Shown here: piece after piece, positions 35,734 to 45,664 of the stretch
How positions within the stretch are numbered: the first letter of the stretch is position 1
Layout of the letters: the number at the start of each line of letters is the position of its first letter
Source: Gallionellales bacterium GWA2_60_18
Lineage (GTDB): Bacteria; Pseudomonadota; Gammaproteobacteria; Burkholderiales; Gallionellaceae
Reading direction: 5' to 3'
Length of the DNA: 48,362 nucleotides
Assembly: GCA_001801105.1 (NCBI GenBank)
Contig: MGWS01000009.1
Location: 1 to 48,362 of the forward strand
Position numbers and translations under genes: made by a program
Notes under the pieces: model-generated
Database searches by the model: none
What the model saw: the letters and a program-made list of their open reading frames with translations, nothing else
Told to the model about the DNA's origin: nothing

Positions 35734-37128
35734 CTACTTCTCGTCCAGCTTGATCGCCACATACGAAGCGGCATCGCCGCGCCGCACCAGCAGCGCGACA
35801 TTACGCCCCTTGGGCACCTGCCTGAGCAGTTCGTTGAACTGGTTCAGCGAACGGATCGGCATGTTGCCGATCGCCAGCAGCACATCGCCCGGTTGCAATC
35901 CGGCTGCGCGTGCAGCGGTGCCCTTGACGTCCTCGATCAGCAGGCCGCCCCTGACCTCCAGCTCCTGCAACTGTTCTTTGGTCAATTCGCTGACAGCGAT
36001 ACCGAGACGCGAGATCATCTCGCCTATCGCGTCCTCCAGTTTTCTGGCGGCACGCGCCAGTTTGCCGTCTTCCGGCATTTCCGCGACCGTCACGGTGACT
36101 TTTCTGGCTTCGCCCTTGCGCCACAGCTCGACCACCACCTTGCTGCCGGGTTTGCTCGCCGCCACGATACGCGGCAGATCGGCGGAACTCTCCACCGCCT
36201 TGCCGTCGAACCTGAGGATCACGTCGCTGGCCTCGATGCCCGCCTTGTCGGCAGCCCCGCCTTTCTCGACGCTGCTGACCAGCGCGCCGCTCGGCTTGCT
36301 CAACCCGAAGGATTCCGCCAGTTCGCGCGTCAGTTCCTGAATGACCACGCCGATGCGTCCGCGCGTCACCTTGCCGCTGCTGCGCAACTGGTCGGCCACC
36401 TGGGTCGCCACGTCGATCGGGATGGCGAACGACAGCCCCATGTAACCGCCGCTGCGGCTGAAGATCTGCGAGTTGATGCCGACCACTTCGCCGTTCAGGT
36501 TGAACAGCGGGCCGCCGGAGTTGCCCGGGTTGATCGCCACATCGGTCTGGATGAACGGCACGAAACTGTCCCGCCCCATGGTGCGCCCCTTGGCGCTCAC
36601 GATACCCGCCGTCACGCTGCTGTCGAAACCGAACGGCGAGCCGATCGCCACCACCCATTCGCCCACCTTAAGCTTGTTCGGGTCGCCCACGGTGATCTTC
36701 GGCAGCCCGGTCGCCTCGATCTTCAGCAGGGCGACATCGGTGCGCCGGTCCGCCCCGACTACTTTGGCGCTGAACTCGCGCTTGTCGGTCAGGCGCACGG
36801 TGATCTTGTCGGCGCGATCCACCACATGCGCATTGGTCATGATGTAGCCGTCCGGGCTGAGGATGAAGCCCGAGCCCAGCGAATGCGATTCCTCCTCGCG
36901 CGGCGCCTGCGGCGCGAAGCGGCGAAAGAATTCATAGAAAGGGTCGTCTTCCGGTATCCCCGGGAAACCTTGTTCGTTGCGGATAATCTGCGTGGTACTG
37001 ATGTTGACCACCGCCGCCCCCTGTTTTTCCACGAGGCCGGTAAAATCGGGCAGTTCCGCGGCTTGCGCCGGGATGCCGGCGACGATGCATACTGCCAGCA
37101 GCAAGATCCCTGTCGTTTTTTTCAGCAT
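35734..37128 (-). CDS. mucD: Periplasmic serine protease, DegP/MucD (HtrA) family
   Basis: HtrA proteases degrade misfolded envelope proteins and dampen the sigma-E response. The 464-aa product has a signal peptide (cleavage near PAQAAELP), a trypsin-like domain with His101 (TNAHVVD), Asp131 (RRTDVALLKI) and Ser204 (NPGNSGGPL), and two PDZ domains (GRIGVVIQEL; GVLIEDVKG-like near the end). The ATG at 37128 has AAGGAG 8 nt upstream. Its place after rseB matches algU-mucA-mucB-mucD clusters. Confidence 0.96.
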   Translation of the reverse strand: MLKKTTGILLLAVCIVAGIPAQAAELPDFTGLVEKQGAAVVNISTTQIIRNEQGFPGIPEDDPFYEFFRRFAPQAPREEESHSLGSGFILSPDGYIMTNAHVVDRADKITVRLTDKREFSAKVVGADRRTDVALLKIEATGLPKITVGDPNKLKVGEWVVAIGSPFGFDSSVTAGIVSAKGRTMGRDSFVPFIQTDVAINPGNSGGPLFNLNGEVVGINSQIFSRSGGYMGLSFAIPIDVATQVADQLRSSGKVTRGRIGVVIQELTRELAESFGLSKPSGALVSSVEKGGAADKAGIEASDVILRFDGKAVESSADLPRIVAASKPGSKVVVELWRKGEARKVTVTVAEMPEDGKLARAARKLEDAIGEMISRLGIAVSELTKEQLQELEVRGGLLIEDVKGTAARAAGLQPGDVLLAIGNMPIRSLNQFNELLRQVPKGRNVALLVRRGDAASYVAIKLDEK

Positions 37129-37198
37129 GTCCTGATCTCCTTGCAACACAAAAGTCACACCGTAACCACACCCCATACCGCCGGATAGCGGGCAAGCA

Positions 37199-38197
37199 TC
37201 AGTTGCCGTTGTAGCGTATCGAGTCGATCACTTGCATCACCGTCCGCGGCGGGACTTCGCCGACCACGGTGAACAGGTGTTCGTCCACCGTCTTGCGGCA
37301 CAGGTTCACCGCGCCGCGGCTGCTCAGCCCCTTCGCCCCGTCGTCGCTCGCGCCGGCAGGTTCGATGAAGATGGAGATCGCGCTCAATCCGTCCGAATAC
37401 ACGATTTGCGTCACGGGAACGTTGCCGTGCATGGGACGCTGTATCTCCAGCGTCTTCCTGAAACCGACCGGCATGCCATCCACGACCCAGCCGCTGTTCA
37501 CGAACGAGCCGCTGCTGGCCGGGCCGCGCGCGTAGCCCTCGCTGCCATGCAGCTCCGCCGCACCCTGTTTGATCCAGGAACGGTCGAACTCTCCGCCGAT
37601 CTGCAACTGGGTGAAGGCATATTGTTCGACCGCACGATCCCGATCATCCAGCACTGCCGCCTTCAGCGGCAAACCGGAACCGGTATGCGCCCATATCTTG
37701 TGGGCATAGCGCAAGCTGTCCTTCGGCTGGAACAGGATGGCCTGCGTGTCGTATCCCGCCACGCGCTCCTGCCCGGCTTCGCGGGCATGGTAGTTTGCCT
37801 TCAGCGCGGACATCTGCTCCGGCAGCAGCGCGGGGAAACCGCTGCGCATCTGCCGGCTGTCCACCTGCACCATGCGCTGTCCGGTATTGAGCCATATCTG
37901 CCCGTCGTGGCGGATGATCTCGTATTTCGGCCCGTCCAGTTTTTCCAGCTTTTCGAATTCGCCATCCCCCTCGACCACATGGGTGATGCGCGAAGTCTCG
38001 ACGCGGTTGCCGTGCTGATAGACGAATACCCCGCTGTAATCGGTCTGGTGCGCCGCGAAGGCCACGACCTTGAGCCAGTCGAGGCTGACCTGGCGCTCTT
38101 CCGCGCTGGCGGGAACGGTCGCGAGCAACAGCCCGCCCAGCAGTGCCGCGCACAGTATCCCGTCCATCGCGGGCTTTACATCCAGACTATTTTCCAT
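37199..38197 (-). CDS. rseB: Sigma-E regulatory protein RseB/MucB
   Basis: RseB binds the periplasmic part of the anti-sigma factor and protects it from proteolysis; it may sense lipoprotein or LPS defects. The 332-aa product has a signal peptide (LLGGLLLATVPASA) and the MucB/RseB fold (DYSGVFVYQHGN near the start; GYDTQAILFQPKDSLRYAHK; GAVNLCRKTVDEHLFTVVGE at the end). The ATG at 38197 overlaps the 3' end of rseA by 11 nt. Confidence 0.95.
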   Translation of the reverse strand: MENSLDVKPAMDGILCAALLGGLLLATVPASAEERQVSLDWLKVVAFAAHQTDYSGVFVYQHGNRVETSRITHVVEGDGEFEKLEKLDGPKYEIIRHDGQIWLNTGQRMVQVDSRQMRSGFPALLPEQMSALKANYHAREAGQERVAGYDTQAILFQPKDSLRYAHKIWAHTGSGLPLKAAVLDDRDRAVEQYAFTQLQIGGEFDRSWIKQGAAELHGSEGYARGPASSGSFVNSGWVVDGMPVGFRKTLEIQRPMHGNVPVTQIVYSDGLSAISIFIEPAGASDDGAKGLSSRGAVNLCRKTVDEHLFTVVGEVPPRTVMQVIDSIRYNGN

Positions 38198-38678
38198 CGC
38201 GGTAGGAAGCGGTGCGGATATAGGAGGCGCTGCCGTTCATGTCGGTGCTGGGGGAGAATTCCTGATGTGCCATCAGGTAGTCGTCGGCTCTGGAGGGCAT
38301 CGGCGCGCTGGCCGGGCGCAACTGGGGCTGCTGCATCGCCATACGCGGCGCCGTTTCCGTGGATATCTGCGCCGACATCCAGACCACCACGCCGACCGCT
38401 GCCAGCGAGGCCGCCGCCGACAGCGCGATCGCGCGCATCTTCTGTCTTGCCGCCCGGCGGCGCGGCGCTAGCACGACAGGCTCGTCCCGCATCCGTTCGC
38501 GCACCTTTGCGCCCAAATCGCAATGGATGAGATCGGGCTGGCGCAACGTGTCGCCGATCAAGTGGTATATCTCCCAATCCCTGCTGCCGGACAGATCGCG
38601 CTTGGCCCGGTCAAACACGCCTTCCGCTTCGTCCTCAAACAGTTCGCCGTCCATCAGTGCGGAAATTTCCTGTTTCAT
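38187..38678 (-). CDS. rseA: Anti-sigma-E factor RseA/MucA
   Basis: This inner-membrane protein holds sigma-E inactive until regulated proteolysis. The 163-aa product has the cytoplasmic sigma-binding domain (KQEISALMDGELFEDEAEG, RDWEIYHLIGDTLR), one membrane helix (AIALSAAASLAAVGVVVWM) and a short periplasmic tail. The ATG at 38678 has GAGGT 7 nt upstream and lies 2 nt after rpoE; the longer frame into rpoE is not used. Confidence 0.94.
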   Translation of the reverse strand: MKQEISALMDGELFEDEAEGVFDRAKRDLSGSRDWEIYHLIGDTLRQPDLIHCDLGAKVRERMRDEPVVLAPRRRAARQKMRAIALSAAASLAAVGVVVWMSAQISTETAPRMAMQQPQLRPASAPMPSRADDYLMAHQEFSPSTDMNGSASYIRTASYRDGK

Positions 38679-38680
38679 GC

Positions 38681-39280
38681 CTACCACCTCTTGCCCTTGC
38701 TGGTTTCCAACAGCGGTCGCAGATTCTCCGCCACCGCTTCGCGCGCCCTGAAAATCCTCGATCTCACCGTACCGACCGGGCAATTCATGACACTGGCGAT
38801 TTCTTCATAACTCAACCCTTCGATTTCGCGCAGGGTCAGCGCGCTGCGCAGGTCTTCAGGCAGCTGTTGCAACGAAGCCTGCACGACATCGACAACCTGT
38901 TTGCTCATGAGTTCATTTTCCGGCGTGCTGATTTCATGGAGCAATCCGGCGTCCTCGAAGGATTCGGCCTCCTCGGCATCGAACGGCGTAGTGGTCGGAG
39001 GGCGCCGCTTGTTCGCCAGCAGGTGGTTCTTGGCCGTATTGATGCCGATGCGGTACAGCCAGGTATAAAACGCGCTCTCGCCGCGGAAACCGGGCAACGC
39101 GCGGTATGCCTTGATGAAGGCATCCTGCGTGACATCCTCGGCCTCCGCCGGATCCCGCACGAAACGCGAGATCAGCCGCCCCAGCTTGCGCTGGTACTTG
39201 GACACCAGCAAGTCGAAGGCATGCTTATCCCCGCGCTGGACGCGTTCCACCAATTGCTGATCGATATCCCGGTCGGTCAT
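38681..39280 (-). CDS. rpoE: RNA polymerase sigma factor RpoE (AlgU)
   Basis: Extracytoplasmic stress sigma factor. The ~199-aa product has region 2 (FDLLVSKYQRKLGRLISRFV, DPAEAEDVTQDAFIKAYRAL, FYTWLYRIGINTAKN) and region 4 (LTLREIEGLSYEEIASVMNC, GTVRSRIFRARE). The ATG at 39280 gives MTDRDIDQQLVERVQRGD as in relatives, although AGGA abuts it; a GTG at 39295 with AAAAGA upstream is an alternative. First gene of the cluster with rseA, rseB and mucD. Confidence 0.95.
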   Translation of the reverse strand: MTDRDIDQQLVERVQRGDKHAFDLLVSKYQRKLGRLISRFVRDPAEAEDVTQDAFIKAYRALPGFRGESAFYTWLYRIGINTAKNHLLANKRRPPTTTPFDAEEAESFEDAGLLHEISTPENELMSKQVVDVVQASLQQLPEDLRSALTLREIEGLSYEEIASVMNCPVGTVRSRIFRAREAVAENLRPLLETSKGKRW

Positions 39281-39315
39281 TCCTGACAATTTCACTCGTT
39301 CTTTTCTATGGGGCG

Positions 39316-39344
39316 AGTATAACCGCTAGGTCTCATCTGCGTCA
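39316..39344 (-). promoter_or_regulatory. Putative promoter for rpoE
   Basis: On the minus strand a TGACGC (39344-39339) and TATACT (39321-39316) with a 17-nt spacer fit a sigma-70-like promoter. It would place the transcript start near 39309, giving a leader of ~30 nt. A sigma-E-type site is not clearly seen. Confidence 0.45.
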
Positions 39345-39419
39345 GCAGAGCAAATGGCCTACTCGCCACTCCCGGCTCCCTGCTATAGTTCCGCACCTCC
39401 CAGACTGACAGGAATAGAA

Positions 39420-40997
39420 TTGCTGCGATTTGACACACTGATCATCGGTAGCGGCCTTGCCGGACTGACGCTGGCCATCAAGCTGGCGGATCACCGGAAA
39501 GTGGGACTGATCACCAAGAGGTCGATATTTGACGGCGCCAGCGACCGTGCGCAAGGCGGCATCGCCGCCGTATTGTCCGGTGACGATTCGCTGGAGGCGC
39601 ACATTCAGGACACCCTGACCGCCGGTGCCGGCCTGTGCGATGAAGCCGTCACGCGCTATGTCGTCGAGCACGGCAAGGCTGCCATCGATTGGCTGATCGA
39701 CCAAGGGGTGCCGTTCACCCGCGACAGCGCCAGCAACATGGGTTATCACCTCACCCGCGAAGGCGGGCACAGCCGCAGGCGCATCATTCATGCCGCCGAC
39801 GCGACCGGCCATGCAGTGCAGGAGACGCTGGCCGCGCGCGTGCTTGGTCATCCGAACATCACCGTGCTGGAGAACCACCTGTCGGTAGACCTGATTACCG
39901 GCAACAAGCTGGGGTTGCAGGATAATCGTTGCTATGGCGTCTATGCCCTGAACTGCCTGAACGATGAGGTCGTTACCATCGCCGCCGACAACACCATTCT
40001 TGCGACCGGCGGTGCCGGCAAGGTCTACCTGTACACCACCAACCCGGACACGGCAACGGGAGACGGCATCGCGATGGCATGGCGCGCCGGCTGCCGCGTG
40101 GCCAATATGGAATTCATCCAGTTCCATCCCACCTGCCTATACCACCCCCATGCAAAATCCTTCCTGATCAGCGAGGCGGTGCGCGGTGAAGGCGGCGTCC
40201 TGAAACTGCCGGACGGCACGCGATTCATGCCCCGGCACGACGAGCGCGCAGAGCTCGCCCCGCGCGATGTGGTGGCGCGGGCGATAGACTATGAGATGAA
40301 GAAGCACGGGTTGGATTGCGTCTATCTCGACATCTCGCATCAATCGGTCGAGTTCCTGCAGGAACATTTTCCGACCATTTATGCGCGCTGTCTCAGCCTG
40401 GGCATCAACATCAGCAAGGAGCCGATCCCGGTGGTGCCTGCGGCGCATTACACCTGCGGCGGCGTGGTCGCCAACCTGCATGCGCGCACCGATGTGGAGA
40501 ACCTGTACGCGGTGGGCGAAACCGCCTACAGCGGATTGCACGGGGCCAACCGGCTGGCCAGCAACTCGCTGCTGGAATGCCTGGTGTTCGCGGACGCTGC
40601 GGTTCGCGACATCCTGGGCAAGCCATCCCAGCCCCAGCCCCCACTGCCCGCATGGGACGAGAGCCGCGTGACGGATGCGGACGAGCAGATCGTCATCTCG
40701 CACAACTGGGGAGAATTGCGCCACTTCATGTGGGACTATGTAGGCATCGTGCGCACCAACAAGCGCCTGCAACGCGCACAACACCGCATCAAGTTGTTAC
40801 AGGACGAGATTCACGAGTATTACAGCAACTTCCATATCAGTCCGGACTTGCTGGAATTGCGCAATCTGGTGATGAACGCCGAGCTGATCGTGCAAAGCGC
40901 ACTGTTGCGCCATGAAAGCCGCGGACTGCATTTCAGCAAGGACTACCCGGAAATGCTGGAACATCCGCAACCGACCGTTCTTGCCCCCTTGCCCTGA
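39420..40997 (+). CDS. nadB: L-aspartate oxidase NadB
   Basis: NadB oxidises L-aspartate to iminoaspartate, the first step of NAD synthesis, using FAD. The 525-aa product has the FAD site [48 protein letters not shown] and the catalytic region [20 protein letters not shown]. The TTG at 39420 is chosen: AGGA lies 6 nt upstream and the N-terminus then matches relatives ([11 protein letters not shown]); the frame opens with an ATG at 39354, which lies before a possible -10 box (TATAGT at 39383). Divergent from rpoE, as in Pseudomonas. Confidence 0.95.
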   Translation: MLRFDTLIIGSGLAGLTLAIKLADHRKVGLITKRSIFDGASDRAQGGIAAVLSGDDSLEAHIQDTLTAGAGLCDEAVTRYVVEHGKAAIDWLIDQGVPFTRDSASNMGYHLTREGGHSRRRIIHAADATGHAVQETLAARVLGHPNITVLENHLSVDLITGNKLGLQDNRCYGVYALNCLNDEVVTIAADNTILATGGAGKVYLYTTNPDTATGDGIAMAWRAGCRVANMEFIQFHPTCLYHPHAKSFLISEAVRGEGGVLKLPDGTRFMPRHDERAELAPRDVVARAIDYEMKKHGLDCVYLDISHQSVEFLQEHFPTIYARCLSLGINISKEPIPVVPAAHYTCGGVVANLHARTDVENLYAVGETAYSGLHGANRLASNSLLECLVFADAAVRDILGKPSQPQPPLPAWDESRVTDADEQIVISHNWGELRHFMWDYVGIVRTNKRLQRAQHRIKLLQDEIHEYYSNFHISPDLLELRNLVMNAELIVQSALLRHESRGLHFSKDYPEMLEHPQPTVLAPLP

Positions 40998-41399
40998 TCA
41001 GCCCAGTCGCAGATGGACGCACAGTGCCCGGTAATCACCGGCCTCCATCGCATCCGCGAAGATAACGCGCGCGACTGCCCTGCGCTGCCCTTCCGGCACG
41101 AGGCGCAACACGATGAAATACGGACTGACGAAAATCCCGCCCGCAAGCGTGGCGGCAAAAACGGAACCCTTCTTCATGGTCACCGACATGCCATCCCGAT
41201 CGAGCGACAGCTCGCGCCATGAATCGGCTGACAGCAGCAGCGCATCGCGCGCCAGATGGTAAGACAGGCTCGACAGGATAACGGCGATCGCCGCCAGTCT
41301 GGCTGCCGTCGACATGGCCGTCAGGCACACCGCGAACACCGCCATGGAATGAGAGAGCAACAACAGTGCGGCAAAGCGCGGCGAGGCACCGATAGCCAT
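40998..41399 (-). CDS. YgfX/CptA-like membrane protein
   Basis: The ~133-aa protein has two adjacent membrane helices near the N-terminus (FAALLLLSHSMAVFAVCL; RLAAIAVILSSLSYHLA) and a small domain with WRELSLDRDGMSV and a FIVLRLVPEGQRRAV-type stretch. Length, topology and position next to nadB and rpoE agree with the YgfX family, which is implicated in flavin-protein assembly or as a toxin partner in enterobacteria. No sdhE partner is adjacent here. The start at 41399 is chosen to avoid overlap with the kinase gene; a longer frame exists. Confidence 0.65.
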   Translation of the reverse strand: MAIGASPRFAALLLLSHSMAVFAVCLTAMSTAARLAAIAVILSSLSYHLARDALLLSADSWRELSLDRDGMSVTMKKGSVFAATLAGGIFVSPYFIVLRLVPEGQRRAVARVIFADAMEAGDYRALCVHLRLG

Positions 41400-41418
41400 G
41401 CCGCTGTTCGAGAAGGAT

Positions 41419-42666
41419 TCAGCGCACAAGGATTGCAACAATAACCAGCAATACCAGCAGCGCGATCAACAGCAGCGGCAGGTTACGGCGGTGCGGCACC
41501 GTTGGCTGCGGCGGAGCCGGACGTACGGAAGGACGCGCGGCAACGGACGGCGCCGCTGGCGTCCCCCTGACAGCCTGCGCGGGCGGCCTGACCTCATCCG
41601 CGTTCTGACGCGGCACCTTCAGGGTTCTGGACAGTTCATCTACATCTTCGCTGGTGGCGGTCAATGCCGCCAGCCGCATGGTCGCCGCGCTGGAATCGAA
41701 AACCAGCGAGACACCCGTCGTCGTCACCGGCTTCAGTTCGTCTTCTTCGGTCACATGGCGCCGCCCCGTGATGGCGACCACATCCGGCAATTTCCTCTCG
41801 CCCCCGGGCGGCGGTTTGGAGACGTCCACCTGCTGGCCGGTGCGCGGCATGGCATCGCGGCAGGCTCGCAGGTCAACGGCGAACTCCTTGGCATGCTGAT
41901 AGCGGTCTTCCAGCTTCTTGGCCAGAGCCTTGGCCACGATGAAGTTGACCATTTCCGGCACGCCGCGATTCAGCATGCTGGGTGATACCGGCACCGAGTT
42001 CAGGGTCTGGTACATGATGGCATTGACGTTCTCGCCGGTGAACGGCGCCTGGCCGGTCAGCATCTCATAGAGCATCACGCCCAGCGAAAAAATATCCGAG
42101 CGCTGGTCTATCGCCTTGCCCATCACCTGCTCGGGCGACATGTACTTGGGCGAGCCCAGCACCATGCCGGTCTGGGTATGCACGGCCGAGGATGCCATGC
42201 GCGCGATGCCGAAATCGGTGACCTTCACCAGCCCGTCGCGCACCACCATGATGTTGGACGGTTTCACGTCGCGATGCACGATCTCGTGTTCATGCGCGTA
42301 GGCCAGACCCTGTGCCACCTGATAGGCGATGTCCAGCACCTGATCGACGGGCAACAGGCCGTGATCGTTGAGGACGTCGCGCAACTCGCGCCCCTGCAGG
42401 AACTCCATCGCGATGTAAGCGACATCGCCGCTCTTGCCCACATCGTAGATGGTCACGATGTTCGGGTGGCTGAGGCGCCCCGCCGCCTTGGCTTCCTGAT
42501 AGAAACGCCCTTCGTATTCCTCTTTCTCGTCCAGCGCCAGCCCCAGGTTGATGGTCTTGATCGCCACTATGCGATCGATCAGCGGGTCTCTGGCCTTATA
42601 GACCACGCCCATGGCACCCTGGCCAAGTTCCTCGAGAATTTCGTAGCGTCCAAGCTGGCTGATCAT
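41419..42666 (-). CDS. Membrane-anchored Ser/Thr protein kinase (PknB/Hanks type)
   Basis: The 415-aa protein has a eukaryotic-type kinase domain (about 8-270): Gly-rich loop LGQGAMGVVYKA, Lys in VAIKTI, HRD region IVHRDVKPSNIM, DFG TDFGIAR, and APE-like SPEQV. A Pro-rich linker follows and one C-terminal membrane helix (LPLLLIALLVLLVIVAIL) anchors it with the kinase in the cytoplasm; there is no PASTA or other outer sensor. Substrates are unknown. It lies 33 nt after the cyclase gene and the two probably form an operon. The STAS protein at 13284 is a conceivable, untested substrate. Confidence 0.93.
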   Translation of the reverse strand: MISQLGRYEILEELGQGAMGVVYKARDPLIDRIVAIKTINLGLALDEKEEYEGRFYQEAKAAGRLSHPNIVTIYDVGKSGDVAYIAMEFLQGRELRDVLNDHGLLPVDQVLDIAYQVAQGLAYAHEHEIVHRDVKPSNIMVVRDGLVKVTDFGIARMASSAVHTQTGMVLGSPKYMSPEQVMGKAIDQRSDIFSLGVMLYEMLTGQAPFTGENVNAIMYQTLNSVPVSPSMLNRGVPEMVNFIVAKALAKKLEDRYQHAKEFAVDLRACRDAMPRTGQQVDVSKPPPGGERKLPDVVAITGRRHVTEEDELKPVTTTGVSLVFDSSAATMRLAALTATSEDVDELSRTLKVPRQNADEVRPPAQAVRGTPAAPSVAARPSVRPAPPQPTVPHRRNLPLLLIALLVLLVIVAILVR

Positions 42667-42699
42667 GCTTTCCGTCCGAATGTGCTTGCGTTGCCTGTA

Positions 42700-43833
42700 T
42701 CAGTTGCAGAATTTCGGGTTGATGCTCATCGTATCGCCTGGCGCGAGACTGACTTTCTGCTTGTGAAGCAGGCCACTGCTGTGCTTCACCAGCACGGTAT
42801 AGCGGCCCGGCCTGAGCGTCAGGGTCAACTTTCCGTAACTGACCTCGCCCTTCTGGAAATAGTCCACGAACACGCGCCCCTCATCATTCTTGCAGATAAT
42901 GGTAATGGATGCATCGGTGCTGCCGCGCTTGTCCGCAACCGCAGGCGCCGCCGGCTTCGGCTTCGGCTTCGTCTTGTTTTGCTGTGCCTGTTTGACGCCG
43001 GCATCGCCCGGTTGTTTTGCTGCGCCGGTTCCGGTAGCCGCCGCACTCACGGGCGGTGTGACGGATGCCGACGAGGCAACAGGCGGCGCGGCATTCTCTG
43101 TCGGCATGGCAGGCTCTTCCGGCGCAGCCGCATTCTGGGCATGTCGATCCGGTTTGAACGCCAGCACGCCGATCAGCACTGCGGCGGCTACAGCGGCACC
43201 GACATACAAAGTGCGCCCCCGCATGCCGGCCCGTAATGTCGCTCTCGCTCTGGTGATGGTTGTTTCCGACAACCGCTTGAGCGTGGTTTCGCCGGGCCGC
43301 ACCACGGCGTATATCTCGTGCTCGCGCACATGCTTGTCGGTGCGCGAACCCTGATAGCTGAGTATCGCCTCATATTGGCCGGAGAGACGCTCAACCGCCT
43401 CGTAATAAGAGCGCGATATGAGTATCTGCCCCGGTTCGGCAAATCCCATGACGCGCTGTGCCACGTTGATACCGTCGCCGACGACGTTGGGCTGGCCATT
43501 GATGTCCATCACCAGGCGCACCGGGCCGAGATTGACGCCTATGCGCAGCTGCATGCGCGGCTCGACATCCGGCGCTTCATTGAACAGGCTTTCACGCAGC
43601 CGGAGCGCCGTCCTCAGGGCATCTTCGACATCCCCGAGAAAGCTGACCGCCGCCCCGTCGCCGGCATCGAGAATGACCCGATCCGCCGCCGGCACGGAAT
43701 GCAGGGCGGCGGAAAGATAGCCGTTGAACCTTTCCTTCAACGCGATCTGCTCAGCCACTGTTTTCTTGGAGTATTCGACGATATCCAGAAACAGCACGCT
43801 GCACATGACGGTCTTGCTGCTGCTTTTTTCCAT
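42700..43833 (-). CDS. Class III nucleotide cyclase with membrane helix and PEGA-like tail
   Basis: The 377-aa protein has an N-terminal adenylate/guanylate cyclase domain (about 8-180): metal Asp in LFLDIVEYSKKT, second acid in DAGDGAAVSFLGD, and the Asn/Arg pair in GDGINVAQRVMGF. A membrane helix (LYVGAAVAAAVLIGVLAF) and a Pro/Ala/Lys-rich linker follow, then a C-terminal beta-rich domain like PEGA (VSYGKLTLTLRPGRYTVLVK), presumably on the outer side. The cyclase residues look intact, so synthesis of cAMP or cGMP is plausible; substrate cannot be assigned with certainty. It is followed by the Ser/Thr kinase gene, which suggests a joint signalling role. Confidence 0.85.
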   Translation of the reverse strand: MEKSSSKTVMCSVLFLDIVEYSKKTVAEQIALKERFNGYLSAALHSVPAADRVILDAGDGAAVSFLGDVEDALRTALRLRESLFNEAPDVEPRMQLRIGVNLGPVRLVMDINGQPNVVGDGINVAQRVMGFAEPGQILISRSYYEAVERLSGQYEAILSYQGSRTDKHVREHEIYAVVRPGETTLKRLSETTITRARATLRAGMRGRTLYVGAAVAAAVLIGVLAFKPDRHAQNAAAPEEPAMPTENAAPPVASSASVTPPVSAAATGTGAAKQPGDAGVKQAQQNKTKPKPKPAAPAVADKRGSTDASITIICKNDEGRVFVDYFQKGEVSYGKLTLTLRPGRYTVLVKHSSGLLHKQKVSLAPGDTMSINPKFCN

Positions 43834-43841
43834 TCGGATTT

Positions 43842-44726
43842 TCAGCGTTTCACATGAGTGCTGCGTCCTCGCCCGGTACCGCGCATTGCATCACGGGCCG
43901 TGGCGGCACGTTGCCGTTTCGCTACGGGCTGAACCTGCGCGTCTGCGCCCGGCGCATCCTGTTCCGTCCCGGTGCCGCCCGGCGCGATTCCGGCCCATTC
44001 CAGCACACTGCCCACTTCATCCTCACCCAACTCGGCAGTCATTCCGCGCTTCAGGCGCGGCGGCAGGCTGATTATACCGAAACGCACACGCATCAAGCGG
44101 CTCACCGGCGATCCCAGCGCATCGAAGGCGCGGCGTACCACGCGGTTGCGCCCCTCCTTGAGCATCACCCGGTACCAGTGATTAAACCCCTCGCCGCCGC
44201 TGTCCTCGAGTTTCTCGAATCTGACCGGACCATCTTCCAGTTCGATACCCTGCTTGAGGGCTTGATTCATCTGCCCCTCGCTCAGGGCGCCCTGTACGCG
44301 CACCGCATATTCCCGCTCCACCTCGAAACGCGGATGCATCAGGCGGTTCGCCAACTCGCCGGAGGTGGTGAAGATCAGCAGCCCGCTGGTGTTGAAATCC
44401 AGCCGCCCGATGGCGATCCATTTCTGCCCGCGCAGCCTGGGCAGCTTATCGAACACACTGACGCGTTTCTCCGGATCGTCGCGGCTGACGATCTCTCCTT
44501 CCGGCTTGTGATACAGCAGCACGCGTGCGTTGTGTGCGCGCTGTCCGACACGAATGGTGCGGCGCTCCGCCTTGACCAGATCGCCTTCCACCACGCGCAT
44601 CCCCAGTGTAGCCGGCTCACCGTTCACGCTGACGCGGCCATCGGCGATCCATTGTTCCATCAGGCGGCGCGAACCGAATCCGGCCTGCGCCATCACCTTC
44701 TGCAATTTTTCGCCCGGTTCGCTCAT
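43842..44726 (-). CDS. rluB: 23S rRNA pseudouridine synthase RluB
   Basis: RluB makes pseudouridine in 23S rRNA helix 80-93 (position 2605 in E. coli). The 294-aa product has an N-terminal S4 domain ([15 protein letters not shown]), the catalytic Asp in [15 protein letters not shown], and [17 protein letters not shown], typical of the RluB/RsuA family. A basic, low-complexity tail (~40 residues) follows. RluE/F paralogues are possible but length and the S4 domain favour RluB. Its ATG overlaps recR's stop as ATGA. Confidence 0.92.
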   Translation of the reverse strand: MSEPGEKLQKVMAQAGFGSRRLMEQWIADGRVSVNGEPATLGMRVVEGDLVKAERRTIRVGQRAHNARVLLYHKPEGEIVSRDDPEKRVSVFDKLPRLRGQKWIAIGRLDFNTSGLLIFTTSGELANRLMHPRFEVEREYAVRVQGALSEGQMNQALKQGIELEDGPVRFEKLEDSGGEGFNHWYRVMLKEGRNRVVRRAFDALGSPVSRLMRVRFGIISLPPRLKRGMTAELGEDEVGSVLEWAGIAPGGTGTEQDAPGADAQVQPVAKRQRAATARDAMRGTGRGRSTHVKR

Positions 44727-45319
44727 GATGTCATCTCGCGTCTTTCCAGCATGGCCTGTGCCAGTGTACCGCTATCTACCTGATCCAGCTCTCCGCCTAC
44801 CGGCAAGCCGCGTGCGATGCGCGAAACCTTGACCCCATGCGAACGCAGCAGGGTGGCCAGGTAATGCGCGGAGGCATCGCCCTCCACGGTAAAGCTGGTG
44901 GCCAGCACCACTTCGCAGGACTGTTCCTGAACGCGCCGGAGCAGATGTTCAATATTCAACTCCCCGGGACCGACGCCATCGAGCGGCGACAGTCTGCCCA
45001 TCAGCACGAAATACATGCCGCGATAGCACTGCGTCTGTTCCATCATCAGCAGATCTGCCGGCATCTCGACCACACAAAGCAAGCTGGCATCGCGCCTGGA
45101 CGATGCGCACAATGCACAGACCTCGTCCTCTGAAAAATTATTGCATTTGACGCAATGCCTGATATTCGCCGTAGCCTGCTCCAGTGATTGAGCCAGACGC
45201 AAGGCACCGGAACGGTCGCGTTGCAACAGGTGATAAGCCATGCGCTGAGCGGATTTCGGCCCCACGCCCGGCAGACAGCGTAGCGCGGCGATCAATTCTT
45301 CCAGATGGGAAGGCTTCAT
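44723..45319 (-). CDS. recR: Recombination protein RecR
   Basis: RecR works with RecFO in loading RecA at gaps. The 198-aa product has the helix-hairpin-helix ([17 protein letters not shown]), a C4 zinc finger ([16 protein letters not shown]) and a Toprim domain ([16 protein letters not shown]). The ATG at 45319 overlaps the ybaB stop (TGATG). The dnaX-ybaB-recR order is highly conserved. Confidence 0.97.
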   Translation of the reverse strand: MKPSHLEELIAALRCLPGVGPKSAQRMAYHLLQRDRSGALRLAQSLEQATANIRHCVKCNNFSEDEVCALCASSRRDASLLCVVEMPADLLMMEQTQCYRGMYFVLMGRLSPLDGVGPGELNIEHLLRRVQEQSCEVVLATSFTVEGDASAHYLATLLRSHGVKVSRIARGLPVGGELDQVDSGTLAQAMLERREMTS

Positions 45320-45645
45320 CAGAACGGCAGCTTCATCCCCGGCGGCAATCCCATGCCGGCAGAGAACCCACTCATGCGCTGTTGCGTGATCTCTTCCGCT
45401 TTCTTCATTGCGTCATTGAGCGCCAGCACGATCAGGTCTTCCAGTATCTCCTTGTCGTCGGACATGACGCTATCGTCCAGCGATACACGGCGCACCTCGC
45501 GTGCGCAGGTCATGATCACCTTGACCATACCGGAACCGGCTTGTCCTTCCACTTCCACGGTCGCCAATTCGGCCTGCGCCTTCTGCATATTCTGCTGCAT
45601 CTGTTGCGCCTGCTTCATCAGCCCTGCCAATCCGCCTTTCATCAT
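45319..45645 (-). CDS. ybaB: YbaB/EbfC family nucleoid-associated protein
   Basis: Small (108 aa) DNA-binding protein with the characteristic N-terminal [20 protein letters not shown] and [18 protein letters not shown] core. Located between dnaX and recR, as in most proteobacteria. It acts as a nucleoid-associated or regulatory protein. Confidence 0.96.
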   Translation of the reverse strand: MMKGGLAGLMKQAQQMQQNMQKAQAELATVEVEGQAGSGMVKVIMTCAREVRRVSLDDSVMSDDKEILEDLIVLALNDAMKKAEEITQQRMSGFSAGMGLPPGMKLPF

Positions 45646-45664
45646 TTCTGTCTCCTCCCGAATC

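Noticed and set aside
33575..37188. Two long plus-strand frames (488 and 508 aa) over lepB-lepA and mucD
   Set aside because: They are mirror frames of lepA and mucD, rich in His/Arg/Gln and without domains.
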